64,000 nt of DNA from Viscum album (taxonomy: Eukaryota; Streptophyta; Magnoliopsida; Santalales; Viscaceae). The stretch is from the NCBI GenBank assembly GCA_963277665.1, contig OY728120.1:425760138-425824137 (forward strand), written 5' to 3'. Of the stretch, positions 24,416-36,109 are shown piece after piece. Position numbers and translations under genes: made by a program. Position 1 is the first letter of the stretch. Every line of letters starts with the position of its first letter. The notes under the pieces are model-generated. The model did no database searches. It saw only the letters and a program-made list of their open reading frames with translations, and had not been told where the DNA came from.

Positions 24416-24427
24416 CTTTTATAAGGG
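24416..24427 (-). promoter_or_regulatory. TATA-like promoter box of the LTR (left copy)
   Basis: The minus strand reads CTTATAAAAG within a C/T-rich stretch. The matching copy in the right (5') LTR, at about 30850-30861, would drive the element transcript leftward. Confidence 0.55.
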
Positions 24428-26259
24428 AGGAGAGGGGCACCTTAGGAATATCTCAAAATATTATTTTATATTAAAGTCAAAATCGGTTTATAATGGTTCC
24501 AAAGGGTCTTATTTCGATGATAAAGTGGGGATGGGTCGAAATCCTATCAACCAATAGGATTTAGACAAGTTTAGGTTATTATTTTAACCTTATCAATTAG
24601 ATTTAACTCTAAGTTAAATAATTTAACTTTTACCGTGTCTTTTTGTTTTCTTTCACTATATGGTTAATACACTTACTATAACATGCCAAACGAACCCCAA
24701 ATTTTATATTATTAATAAATATATCCTTATCTAAGTCATTTGGCCGAACCTTAGATTTTTAGGAATAAAATAACAATTAATAATATAATATTTGATTTAA
24801 AAACTATTTTGTGTCAATTTTGACACTATTTGATATATGATTTTTGTGAAAGTCATAACAGAATTATATGTTCAAACCAAGTTGATTAAATCAACACTAA
24901 TATATCATAGTAACCTAGAAAATTAGTTTAAGTCATAAAAAGTCTAAAATTACATTCATTTGAGAATTTATAACATCAATTATGTTAATATTTCCTTAAA
25001 AGGGTAATTACTGCATCATCGTTGTGTCATAAATAAATTAATTTATTTAAAGTCTAAAAATTATAAATAAAATATAATTATGTAGGAAATCTTTTTAGCT
25101 TTCTAATGAATATTTATAGTCGAATTTATCTTATGTATAACCCCATATTAAAAATGTTTTAGTTATTAAACTTTGATTTTAACTATTTTAACTATTCATT
25201 AAATAATATAATATTAAATGTCATAATCTAATCCAAGTGGACCTAAATGGTCATATTATATTCATAAGGTTGTTTTTGGTCGAATTACACTTATCCAATA
25301 GAATTAGGACATGTGTTAGGGTAATAGTAATATCATATTTACCCTTAGTTACCCTATTTACTATTAACCGTGGTAAAAAAAGTAAAAAGTTACTATTCAC
25401 CAAAAATTAGTTTCATCTCATTGAACCACATTTTACTTACTGACATCAACCGTGTCTCTCGGATTTTTGAAATTCCATTCACAGAAGCGGTAAAATTAAG
25501 ATTTATGAAGAAATTAATTTTTTTAACTACCACTTAGTAGTTTCACTATTCATCAAAAATTGATGTTTTTCAGAACAATGCCAAAATTTCATCCTAAGCT
25601 ATATTTCATATTCCGAATTCAAAAATAAAGTCTATTTTACCAAATTCATAACATAAAAGTTGCATTAATTAATTTTTATAATTAAATCCCGCTGTTAAAA
25701 CAAATAGCGTGTTTTTAAGAAACAATATCTATCAAAAGATTGACACTTGATTATGTCTGGTTTAAATGTGAAATTACATCCAATGACCAACATTGTATTA
25801 AATTGTAAAAATATATTCTAAATATACTTTAAAACTACTCCAATTAATAATTTATCACTATTAATTATTTCGATTAAAAAAGTTGTTTTTTAGTAATTTT
25901 CACTATTCATCAGAATATGAAAGTTATCCGAAATGTACCAAAATTTCACCTTAGGCTAAATTCGATACTCCGAATCCAAAAATGAAGTTCATTTTGAAAA
26001 ATAAGATTTACAGAATTTTTAAAAGCGGTTATTACTATTCATACCGGCTAGTTTTAATAATATTTTAATAGCATATCGTTGTTTAGTGAAACTCGGTATT
26101 GCGTATTACACACGCTATCGAGGAAGGTCGCGATTGCGTGTAATGCAAGGCAAGTCAAGGATGCGTGTTGTGCAAGCTCCTTTTGGTGTAGCGTACAACA
26201 CAAGACATTAATAAAATTAAAAAGAATATATATTTTTTATAAAATCTTGGGATGTTACA

Positions 26260-26272
26260 TTCTACCCCCCTT
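26260..26272 (-). other. Polypurine tract
   Basis: The minus strand reads AAGGGGGGTAGAA directly against the LTR end TGTAACATC, the expected place for plus-strand priming during reverse transcription. Confidence 0.85.
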
Positions 26273-26928
26273 AAAATGAATTTCGCCCTCGAAATTCGTC
26301 GGGGTTATAAATGGTTTACTATTTGAAAGTTTCTTTAATAGAAACTCACACCGTAAAAAGGAATATCAAAACCAATCTTTAAAAACAAAAGTATGAAACG
26401 TAACGGTTACACAAATAAACTAATCATTGGGTTTCCACATAGGTGAAAATATGGATATGGAAGAGAAATCTAACCATCATGTTCTGATGGAGAGTGGTAG
26501 AGAATATGGCTATGGAAAAGCCAATAATCACAAATCTATAAATTTGTGACGATTTAAGGTACCATCCGATTCATCAGGTATAAGATCACTAGGACAACAT
26601 TTTTGGTTTTCAAGATCATTTCCCTAAAGTTGAAAATTTGAATTGGAATAAATACTTTCTTTATTTTGGTACAATCTCACTATTGTTCGTGCCTAGAACA
26701 ATTTCCACTTCATCTCTTAAATAAATGAAGTTGAATTTGTTATTCATGAAGTGTTAGCAGATCCTGTGATAGAATGACGGGTCATTCCATCTGTCTCAAA
26801 CAAAAGGTTAGCAAAAATTATATGCATAAGTCGATCTATAGTGAGATTAATCATATATAGTTCCTAAAATGGACTTATACTTCATATATCATACTGCTTA
26901 ATATAATAAAACTAGTTTCTACTAAACA

Positions 26929-27050
26929 GGGACTTCCTGTAGGCCAGTGGTAGGCGATAAAGGCCAGTCGCACTTCGGTTGTGGGTTCGATTCCCACAGC
27001 CTTGTCCGAAGCGATGGGCTGTCGCCCGTCCTGCAGGTTGTCCTTTTTCT
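26929..27050 (+). repeat. tRNA-like (SINE-head-like) sequence in the TR-GAG internal region
   Basis: The plus strand reads GTAGGCCAGTGGTAGGCG, resembling a pol III A box, and about 38 bases on GTGGGTTCGATTCCCACAG, a perfect B box (GGTTCGATTCC) in a TRNA-like T stem-loop. No A tail or target duplication is clear, so a truncated SINE or tRNA-derived piece is as much as can be said. Confidence 0.65.
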
Positions 27051-27693
27051 AAAACTATATTACTATAACATCCCATAATATCGAAAAAACTTCTATCCTT
27101 AAACAATACTAACTTATGTCCAACATAATCCATTCCAATCTTTAGTCCTATCCATAATACTGCAGTCCATTCTCATAACATAGTGAAAACGATTACCAGA
27201 GATTTAATACCATCGTTGATCCCCATATATCATAAGATATATCTTGTTGGACACATTCCAGACATTCAAAGGCCTTAATCTTGTACTCTCTTGAATACCC
27301 ATTGAACCTTAGTGAAAACATGAATATAGTTAAAAGTTAACACCTTCCACATACCAAAATCCTCAAAATTCTATATATTCAAACCATGATATCACTTAGT
27401 CCTTATATCAATCATGAGCTCATGAATACTTTCAAACATTTAATTTTCTCCTTATCCCTTCATTATGCGCATATCATCTACATTCCAAAAATATCTGTAT
27501 AACCTTTCATGGATACTGGTAACATTAATCACACACTTTCAAAACTCAAGGAAAGACAACAATGTAACAATCCTTAGATGTCTCTTTATTCCATAGTACC
27601 ATGAGATTCTTTATACAACATTACACTTGATAAACATGTAATCATTCCACTACCTTCTTAAACCATTGACCGAGCTTCAACAATTCTTTCATC

Positions 27694-28227
27694 TCACATA
27701 TCATTTGTAGTCTCTTCATCATCATCCACATAAATACTACCCATATGACCATACTGATTCTCTTCATGAGTCTTTCCCTTAGGGCATTTGTTTGCATAAT
27801 GCCCATACATTCCACATTTAAAACACTTAACCATTTTTGATGTCGTAGCAATACCATTATCCTCATCCATGGTGTTAACCGACCCTTTTCCTTTGCACTT
27901 ACTTGCTTTGTGTCCTTCTTTTCCACACCCAAAGCATCTTCCAGTTCCCTTGAAACATTCTCCTTGATGCCTCTTCCCACATGATTTACATAGGGGAAAT
28001 TGAACTTTCTTTCCTCTATGATCATCATGAAACTCCATCTTTCTCTTATTAGCCGAGTCAGGAAACATACCAAATTTTACTTTATTGATCATATTATGAG
28101 ATTGCTGATTCGACATAATAATGATGTTTGGACTTCCAAATCCCATTTCATTTGGTTTCTCATGAAGAATATCATTCCATTGTCCATCATATCCTCCATT
28201 ATCGTGAATCATCTTGTTTCCAGCCAT
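27694..28227 (-). CDS. Zinc-knuckle Gag (nucleocapsid) protein of the TR-GAG-like element, 177 aa
   Basis: The open frame starts MAGNKMIHDNGG about 250 bases after the primer-binding site and runs without interruption to IYVDDDEETTNDM. It contains three cysteine modules: CKSCGKRHQGEC near residue 78, CFGCGKEGHKASKC near 97 and CFKCGMYGHYANKC near 134. The last two are exact CX2CX4HX4C zinc knuckles that bind RNA in retroelement nucleocapsids. The capsid (Retrotrans_gag) domain of ordinary gags is not seen, so this is a nucleocapsid-only protein that probably joins particles built by another element. The acidic tail DDDEE is notable. An intact frame in a young element suggests it was functional when inserted. 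Confidence 0.85.
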   Translation of the reverse strand: MAGNKMIHDNGGYDGQWNDILHEKPNEMGFGSPNIIIMSNQQSHNMINKVKFGMFPDSANKRKMEFHDDHRGKKVQFPLCKSCGKRHQGECFKGTGRCFGCGKEGHKASKCKGKGSVNTMDEDNGIATTSKMVKCFKCGMYGHYANKCPKGKTHEENQYGHMGSIYVDDDEETTNDM

Positions 28228-28473
28228 TTTCTAAAACCCAAAAAGAATAGTGTGAGAGGCAAAAATCATGCTAGGGAAAACAACATTATAAAGGGGGAGT
28301 ATCCTCAATATCTAACTTCTTAGGTTAAATTCTAAGATCGTTAGAGCAATTCTAGGACTATAACCTATACGTATACTTAACCTTAGAGACATCCCTAGAC
28401 ATACCTTAGAAATATCTCTAGGGATCTCACTAATGTTTTCGCATCCTAGTTTCCAAAGGTTGACTAAACCTTT

Positions 28474-28486
28474 CCTCTGATACCAA
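28474..28486 (-). other. Primer-binding site of the TR-GAG-like element
   Basis: The plus strand CCTCTGATACCAA equals TTGGTATCAGAGG on the minus strand, one base from the LTR at 28488. It is the Met-tRNA type shared with element A and LTR F. Confidence 0.9.
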
Positions 28487-28487
28487 C

Positions 28488-31400
28488 TGTAGGGACCCGT
28501 ATCTTGACGTACATTAACATTACATTACTTTTGCGGAACACTTAGTACATAACAAAAACAAACACACAAGGATCGTAATAGTTTAGTGTCTTTGGAAACT
28601 CGGAACGTAATCTTCTAATCCTGGTGAAAGATCTTCAATATCTCCCATAAAGATCTTCCTTTTTTTATACCTAAAACCATTCTTTATATCCTGGGGAAAA
28701 GAAAACATAAAAGGGTGAGCTCAAATGCTCAGTAAGGGCAAACAAAAGAAATATCAATCACATCATATACATAAGCACATAACTTTTGGAAATCTTAACC
28801 TGCAAAAGAGATCATAATTTCATAACATGGGGTAAATCATGGCAGTGAAATGTAATCACAATAATCATAACATAAAACATGAAACTTTGTGGCATTCACA
28901 CATAATCATAGAGAATCATTTCTTGTTAGTCAAGACTCATTGCCAAGACTATCTTAGTGGACAAAGTCCCTTTCTGAATCGAGTAACCCTCGTTTCAGTC
29001 CTGTTTCACTGAACCGGTATAACCTACCATTCCAGCCATGTCTATCTCATGAGATATAAAATCTTTACCCAATGCATTGGAGGGAGATATAGGTCCCACC
29101 CATCTCATAATGATACCATTCTTATGTGTGCCACAAAATCATAAATCATACATCATTTCATAACCCATGTAATAAAAATGGGATTTTTAAACAACATGAC
29201 ATCATAAAACCATTCATATAAGATAAAGGAATTCATAAACATAATTCCATCACAAAAATAGTCAAATCAATGTAAAAATATGGATAGAAACAGAACCCTT
29301 TATTTTCTTAGATGGAAAATAATTTTGACAAAACACTTGAACTCTATTCTTGAGGAAAATATCCTTTCTTCTTCAAAAACATTTTTTTCCTTTCATAACA
29401 TGTCATACAACTTTAAAATAAAATAAGTTGATTAAAAATAAACTTGAAAACTTGTAAAGGAAGTTTATTGGAAATAATGTTTTAAAAATCCATTCATGTC
29501 GTATAAGTTAAAAAAAACATTCTTCGTACTTTTGTCGGAAAAGTCAAAAAGTACCTCGTATGACAAAAGATTCCTTTCATAGATATTACTAAAAACTCAC
29601 CGAAGGGTAAAAATGGATTTAAAAAATTGTAGGTGGATGGAAATAATATTACATATTGATGAAACATGGATGTGGATGATAAAATACACCCCAGTAAATA
29701 CTTACGAATAAACAATCTCGGATAAAATGAGATTGTGATATTTCCCCTTACCTTATGTCCGACTTGCTTTGTAAGTGTCCGAACCTCCTGTATAATGATT
29801 TAAATCATGTTATTGACTTATTCCAGAATCATATTAATTGTTATGATGTCATATATGGTTTACTTATGACATTATATTACCCGTTCTTTTGTAAATTCCA
29901 TGTTAAAGAAGCGTTTTGGGTAAAATCATTTCATTTATCGTAGGTGTTTTGACTTATTGTTCTTGACATCATTATTACTTATATCATGATATACTTACTT
30001 CCAGAATATAAAATATGATTTATATATCATATATATTCAGTATATATATATATATAATAGATAGATAAATAAAATGAAAAACACCGTTCATGGAGACGGT
30101 AGTCCGTACGTACGCATGGACGCTGTTTTACTTTCCTTATTGTCTTGAAATGGAAGTAAGTAGATGACATACATATATATATATATACATAAATCCAGTA
30201 ACTTTATAATGTCATATATTTCATTATTATTTCTTATATATACTTTATAATCATTCTTAAATGGTTAACATGGAGAATGAATCTCATCGCGTCGTGGAGA
30301 CGGTAGTCCGTACGTACGCACGAGCGATGATATCATTTCCATAAATGTTGAACTGAATTGGATTGGATTATACAATATATCAGAATCAATATTATTTTGT
30401 AATAACTATGTATAGTTATTCTTTACACCATTATACCCATCCATGTAAGGTGGTGGTGGAAAATAGATTACACCACAGCGTGGAGACGGTATTCCGTACG
30501 TACGCACGCGCGGTGATTTCTTTTTCCGTAGGATAGATAGATGGTGAAATAGGGTTGTTTCATACTTATAATAACATATCAGTATATGAGTGATACTGAT
30601 GTTATTACTTAATAATGAAACAACCTAAGAAGAATAAGTGGAAGAAGAAATAAAGATGAAAGAATTGGTAACGGTAATTACCTCTTCTTTGAAGCGCCTC
30701 ATTGAGACCTCCTCTTAGGGCACTAAAATTGGTCTTTTAGGAAGACCAGAACCTCTAGGATGTTTCTAGGGAAGTGGAGAAGAGATTTTGGCAGGGGTTG
30801 TCCGAGCTTGAGTGCTCAAATTGGTGTGAGGAGGAGGGGGAGGAGGTGTCCTTTTATAAGGGAGGAGAGGGGCACCTTAGGAATATCTCAAAATATTATT
30901 TTATATTAAAGTCAAAATCGGTTTATAATGGTTCCAAAGGGTCTTATTTCGATGATAAAGTGGGGATGGGTCGAAATCCTATCAACCAATAGGATTTAGA
31001 CAAGTTTAGGTTATTATTTTAACCTTATCAATTAGATTTAACTCTAAGTTAAATAATTTAACTTTTACCGTGTCTTTTTGTTTTCTTTCACTATATGGTT
31101 AATACACTTACTATAACATGCCAAACGAACCCCAAATTTTATATTATTAATAAATATATCCTTATCTAAGTCATTTGGCCGAACCTTAGATTTTTAGGAA
31201 TAAAATAACAATTAATAATATAATATTTGATTTAAAAACTATTTTGTGTCAATTTTGACACTATTTGATATATGATTTTTGTGAAAGTCATAACAGAATT
31301 ATATGTTCAAACCAAGTTGATTAAATCAACACTAATATATCATAGTAACCTAGAAAATTAGTTTAAGTCATAAAAAGTCTAAAATTACATTCATTTGAGA

Positions 31401-32693
31401 ATTTATAACATCAATTATGTTAATATTTCCTTAAAAGGGTAATTACTGCATCATCGTTGTGTCATAAATAAATTAATTTATTTAAAGTCTAAAAATTATA
31501 AATAAAATATAATTATGTAGGAAATCTTTTTAGCTTTCTAATGAATATTTATAGTCGAATTTATCTTATGTATAACCCCATATTAAAAATGTTTTAGTTA
31601 TTAAACTTTGATTTTAACTATTTTAACTATTCATTAAATAATATAATATTAAATGTCATAATCTAATCCAAGTGGACATAAATGGTCATATTATATTCAT
31701 AAGGTTGTTTTTGGTCGAATTACACTTATCCAATAGAATTAGGACATGTGTTAGGGTAATAGTAATATCATATTTACCCTTAGTTACCCTATTTACTATG
31801 AACCGTGGTAAAAAAAGTAAAAAGTTACTATTCACCAAAAATTATTTCATCTCATTGAACCACATTTTACTTACTGACATCAACCGTGTCTCTCGGATTT
31901 TTGAAATTCCATTCAAAGAAGCGGTAAAATTAAGATTTATGAAGAAATTAATTTTTTTAACTACCACTTAGTAGTTTCACTATTCATCAAAAATTGATGT
32001 TTTTCAGAACAATGCCAAAATTTCATCCTAAGCTATATTTCATATTCCGAATTCAAAAATGAAGTCTATTTTACCAAATTCATAACATAAAAGTTGCATT
32101 AATTAATTTTTATAATTAAATCCCGCTGTTAAAACAAATAGCGTGTTTTTAAGAAACAATATCTATCAAAAGATTGACACTTGATTATGTCTGGTTTAAA
32201 TGTGAAATTACATCCAATGACCAACATTGTATTAAATTGTAAAAATATATTCTAAATATACTTTAAAACTACTCCAATTAATAATTTATCACTATTAATT
32301 ATTTCGATTAAAAAAGTTATTTTTTAGTAATTTTCACTATTCATCAGAATATGAAAGTTATCCGAAATGTACCAAAATTTCACCTTAGGCTAAATTCGAT
32401 ACTCCGAATCCAAAAATGAGGTTCATTTTGAAAAATAAGATTTACAGAATTTTTAAAAGTGGTTATTACTATTCATACCGGCTAGTTTTAATAATATTTT
32501 AATAGCATATCGTTGTTTAGTGAAACTCGGTATTGCGTATTACACACGCTATCGAGGAAGGTCGCGATTGCGTGTAATGCAAGGCAAGTCAAGGATGCAT
32601 GTTATGAAAGCTCCTTTTGGTGTAGCGTACAACACAAGACATTAATAAAATTAAAAAGAATATATATTTTTTATAAAATCTTGGGCTGTTACA
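28488..32693 (-). repeat. 5' LTR (right) of the TR-GAG-like element, 4206 bp
   Basis: Second copy of 22050-26259. The stem-loops lie at 30078-30129, 30285-30329 and 30471-30515, the foldback at 30553-30625 and the TATA-like box near 30850. In the first stem the two LTRs differ at three sites (CCTG/ATG side and GAAC/GGAC side), but pairing is largely kept. Confidence 0.95.
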
Positions 32694-32698
32694 GTTTT
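32694..32698. other. Target-site duplication, right copy (GTTTT)
   Basis: Identical to 22045-22049. Confidence 0.93.
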
Positions 32699-33820
32699 CA
32701 CCACCCTCCCGGAACATGACTAGATTTTGTTGTGGAGGAATATCTGTACAGTTCCAAACACCTGCCTCCAAAAAGAATTTAGTAACCACAATATCATAGA
32801 AAAAAGAATAGGATATGTCAAATCCTTTTTATAAACAAGTTACACCAATCTTATCTCTCCTAATTATAGGACTAGGTAAAAGGAACAATCATAAAAAGCA
32901 CCAGAGACACTGCCTACAACCCACTATAATTTCGGGTCAAGGTCAAGTTCTCTGTTTCAAAACTTGGTCTTAATATATGGACTGTCCAGTGCAATTGAAA
33001 AATATTTTTATCTATGACATTTCCATTCAGAATTTAAATTTCATTTATATTCTAATTTTTCAAGAATTCTATTTAAATGGTTGAAAAAACGGGGAACCAC
33101 ATTCAATTCATAAGGTCCCATACACCTTATAATCTAAAGTGTGGAATCCATTTAATCTGAACCATAATAAATTCCAGTCCATGAAACCAATGGTCCATGA
33201 ATCAACATTCCATAATTAACTGATTAGGGTGTCTACTAAATCATATTTAGGAAAACATTTTTTAAGTTATAGTAGGAACTCTATGTACCAATTATGTTTC
33301 TCTATTCCCTGCACAAATAATTTATCAATCAATAGGTATATCACTCATGGAACACATAATAATTTCATGTATTCAAGCAATAAATCATATATATAATGGA
33401 GTATTCATGAAATATGAATCATGTAAGGTGCCTCAAAGGATACAATAAATGGAATTCCCTCCTCTCATTAGGCTAGGTATGAAAATATTTTATCATAATA
33501 AACATCAAACCTCATGTGCATCTCCTAATAGTGGAATCAAATCAACTAAAATAGGAAAAATATAGAATAAAAATTCCTCATTCTAGGAAATTTGGTTTTC
33601 TCCTGTATGTTGGTTAGATACTCCTATGAATAACTGATTACCAAATCCCAATTCATTCATAATATCCTATCTATTTTCTCAATATATTAACGACAGGAAA
33701 TAAAATTTTCTGATAAAACTTTTTAATGTCTCAACCCAAGTGCGTCTAAATTTTTTCCTATGTTGGTGGGTCACATGGAATCAAGAAATCCTCCCCATAC
33801 ACCAGTGGTTTCCGACTAGC
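32699..33820 (-). pseudogene. Element B gag N-terminal side and leader (decayed)
   Basis: This is the continuation of B after the TR-GAG insertion, up to the right LTR. No open frame of length survives. A normal primer-binding site is not recognisable next to the LTR at 33821, where the plus strand reads TTTCCGACTAGC. The interval contains a 22-bp sequence (33757-33778) also found at 10644-10665. Confidence 0.5.
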
Positions 33821-36109
33821 TGTAAGATCCTAGGGTGTGTCTATAGTGATACTATGCTCTCATTTCATAGGGTAACACAATGGTGTAATCACAATGATCA
33901 ATAAAAGAAGAATAATATAAATCACTAATAAGAGATAAACATCTAGAAGATAGTAGTAATAATCAATATCTAAAAAATATCATATACAATATAATGAGCA
34001 TGTCATATCTCTATACAAAATGGTAGGCAATAAATGGAAATAGGAATCCAGTAAAATACATGTATCAAAAGTACAAAAATGAAAAAAATGACTCTCTCCA
34101 GATAAAATCATAAACATAGCTCATTCTTACGCTCCTTTGCTCCTACGAAATAGTCAAATAAAGAATAATAAACTGGGTGCTTTCCTAGGTTCCTACCAAC
34201 ATTCACGAAGTCAGTCAAGGTACCCAATGTCGGCCTGAATAGGGTGTTATATAACACTCATTAGGCCACCAGGAATGGTGTCTATTACATGTCTACTCTA
34301 TTTATATAAGTGTAAATAATGTATAATATATAAGATTCATAAAAATATAAATAACTTGGTGTGATATTATACAGTCAATCAATAATAGTTATGAATTCAT
34401 AAACAAGGGTCATATATGACCTTGCCACCACAATCATGGGATAACTATAAATAGTGTATAATATCTATGAAAGTCTATTCCCTGTAATCCAGTGTTAGAC
34501 CATGAAGGGCAAGTTACATGGAATAAAATGACCAGGGTATCCTTGTCGATTCTAGGGAGCATCTTGATAAAAACTTTGTAAATACCTGAGTGGAATCTAA
34601 GTAGCATGTCCCCAAAGCATGTCCAATTCATTATAAGAAATATGGATCCAAGGAGTAGAAATGTTCTTAGAATCCTAGGGAATTAGGATCCAAGGAGTAG
34701 AAATTTACAAGGTATCCACTACCATAATCAAGATCCATGGATTAGAAATGTCCATTGAATCCTATGTAATTAGTTTCCAAGGAGTATAAATGTACAAGGA
34801 ATTCTCTACCATATTAATTCATCAATCATTATCATTCACAACCAATGAGTTTTTCCAAATAATTCCCCATTTTCCATATAGACCATTTTTCCTTTTTAAT
34901 CATATGCAATTATATTCAAAAGATGTAATAACCTTCTCCTCTGAACTCGATACAATTCATTCCTTACATTTACAAGTGAACAGGTAAAGAAACTTTCTCC
35001 CAACCTTAAAAATTTCATTAAATTATCACTAAGGATTATACTAAAATTGTAAATCTCAAATGCAACCAAAAGGGTGGTATAACATATGGAATATACAAGG
35101 ACACACCCCATATGTGGTCCAAGTTGATGTAAATGAAGTCAATCTATATAGTGGTAGTAGTGGGAAACCTGATCAGGTCCCAAACAATTTAATCATAGAA
35201 ATTCCTTAGTTTGAAGGGAAATGATGAAAGGTATGGTGTGCAGAATAATGGAAAAAGGATATATAAAACATAAAAAATTTAGGGAAATGTATAGACCTCC
35301 TACCATATGTCAATTTGTATAACACTCATCCAGTATCAACTTCTAACTCAATCCAGATTGGAAGAAGTCATAGAAACATATGAATACCCAAGTAATAGGG
35401 AATATTAGCTTGCACAAAAAAACTCTATTTTTATGAAAAAAATGATGAATGGAACCATATTAATGAGAAAATCATCGACACAGACCCAATGAGACATTAA
35501 GTGCTTGAATCTGAGTCCAGATGAAGAATCCAGATCTAAGGATAGCTTATGAGCTCTTCAATAAGAGAAAAACATCTCCACTATCCACTAGAATGAGAAG
35601 AGAAAATTAAATAGGTTTTTAATAAAATTTAAGATCAAAATGGTAATTTCCCTTTTAACTACAAGGTTGCACAGTTTTCCCACATATTTGGACAAAAAGT
35701 GTGCCAACCTTGTGCCTTTCACTACCTCAACAGGGAACCCACATGGTTTGTGCACATATTTTGGGGAGCCAAGTTTAAAACATGATACAAAAATCTACAA
35801 AAAACTATAGATATTCCTATATGGATGTTCATCTTTGGTTTCATAGTTTCCAAAGAAACCATGAAACCCTACTTTGGCCTCTGAAATTCCTCACATGGTT
35901 TACTCAAACTATGTGGCCTGGGTTGCATGGTTTCTAAAAACTGTGCGGTCCAAATTTATTTTTCCAAAATCTCGGACTCTAATCTCTAAAAAATCCCCAA
36001 ACACCCTCAAAACTTCTTTGAACTCAATAGGCATTGAAATTAGGGAAAAAAATAATTAAATTGAAAATTAAAAACATATTTAACTCATGAAAAAAACTGA
36101 TATCTTACA
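33821..36109 (-). repeat. 5' (right) LTR of element B, 2289 bp
   Basis: It starts TGTAAGATCC and ends GATATCTTACA, an 8-bp terminal inversion. It matches the left LTR along its length and lacks the CACTA insertion. Confidence 0.88.

Larger units (their letters stand above)
22050..26259 (-). repeat. 3' LTR (left) of the TR-GAG-like element, 4210 bp
   Basis: Nearly identical to 28488-32693. Read on the minus strand it opens TGTAACATCCCAAGATTTTA and ends GGTCCCTACA. A TATA-like CCTTATAAAAGG lies near 24416-24427, so the R/U5 part would be roughly 24390 down to 22050. That part holds a 73-nt foldback and three conserved stem-loops. Confidence 0.95.
22050..32693 (-). mobile_element. TR-GAG/LARD-like non-autonomous LTR retrotransposon, recent insertion
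   Basis: It has two LTRs of about 4.2 kb (22050-26259, 28488-32693), TGTAG...GTTACA ends, a perfect 5-bp target duplication, a primer-binding site at 28474-28486 and a polypurine tract at 26260-26272. The 2.2 kb internal region encodes only a zinc-knuckle Gag-like protein. I find no protease, RT, RNase H or integrase. It must depend on proteins from another element. By eye the LTRs differ at about 30 substitutions plus a few small indels (near 0.7%), so it is by far the youngest element here. It lies in the gag of element B. Confidence 0.93.
13537..36109 (-). mobile_element. Element B: Ty3/gypsy LTR retrotransposon with two later insertions
   Basis: Both LTRs are present: the left (3') at 13537-17445 and the right (5') at 33821-36109. 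After removing the 1620-bp CACTA insertion, the left LTR is 2289 bp, exactly the length of the right one. The internal region (17446-22049 plus 32699-33820) carries chromodomain-like, integrase, RNase H, RT and gag remnants in minus-strand order. It is split in gag by the TR-GAG-like element at 22050-32693. No matching 5-bp target duplication is seen (AATAG left, CATTA right). Confidence 0.88.

Noticed and set aside
26912..27133. Minus-strand 73-codon frame with GNRTHNRSATGLYRLPLAYR
   Set aside because: It is the antisense translation of the tRNA-like head at 26929-27050, a known type of spurious protein call.
27642..28073. 143-codon minus-strand frame overlapping the Gag ORF
   Set aside because: Shadow frame; it lacks zinc knuckles and family motifs, while the overlapping frame has them.
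22050..32693. Two 4.2 kb near-identical copies read as a segmental duplication
   Set aside because: Terminal TG...CA, primer site, polypurine tract and a GTTTT target duplication identify them as LTRs of one element.
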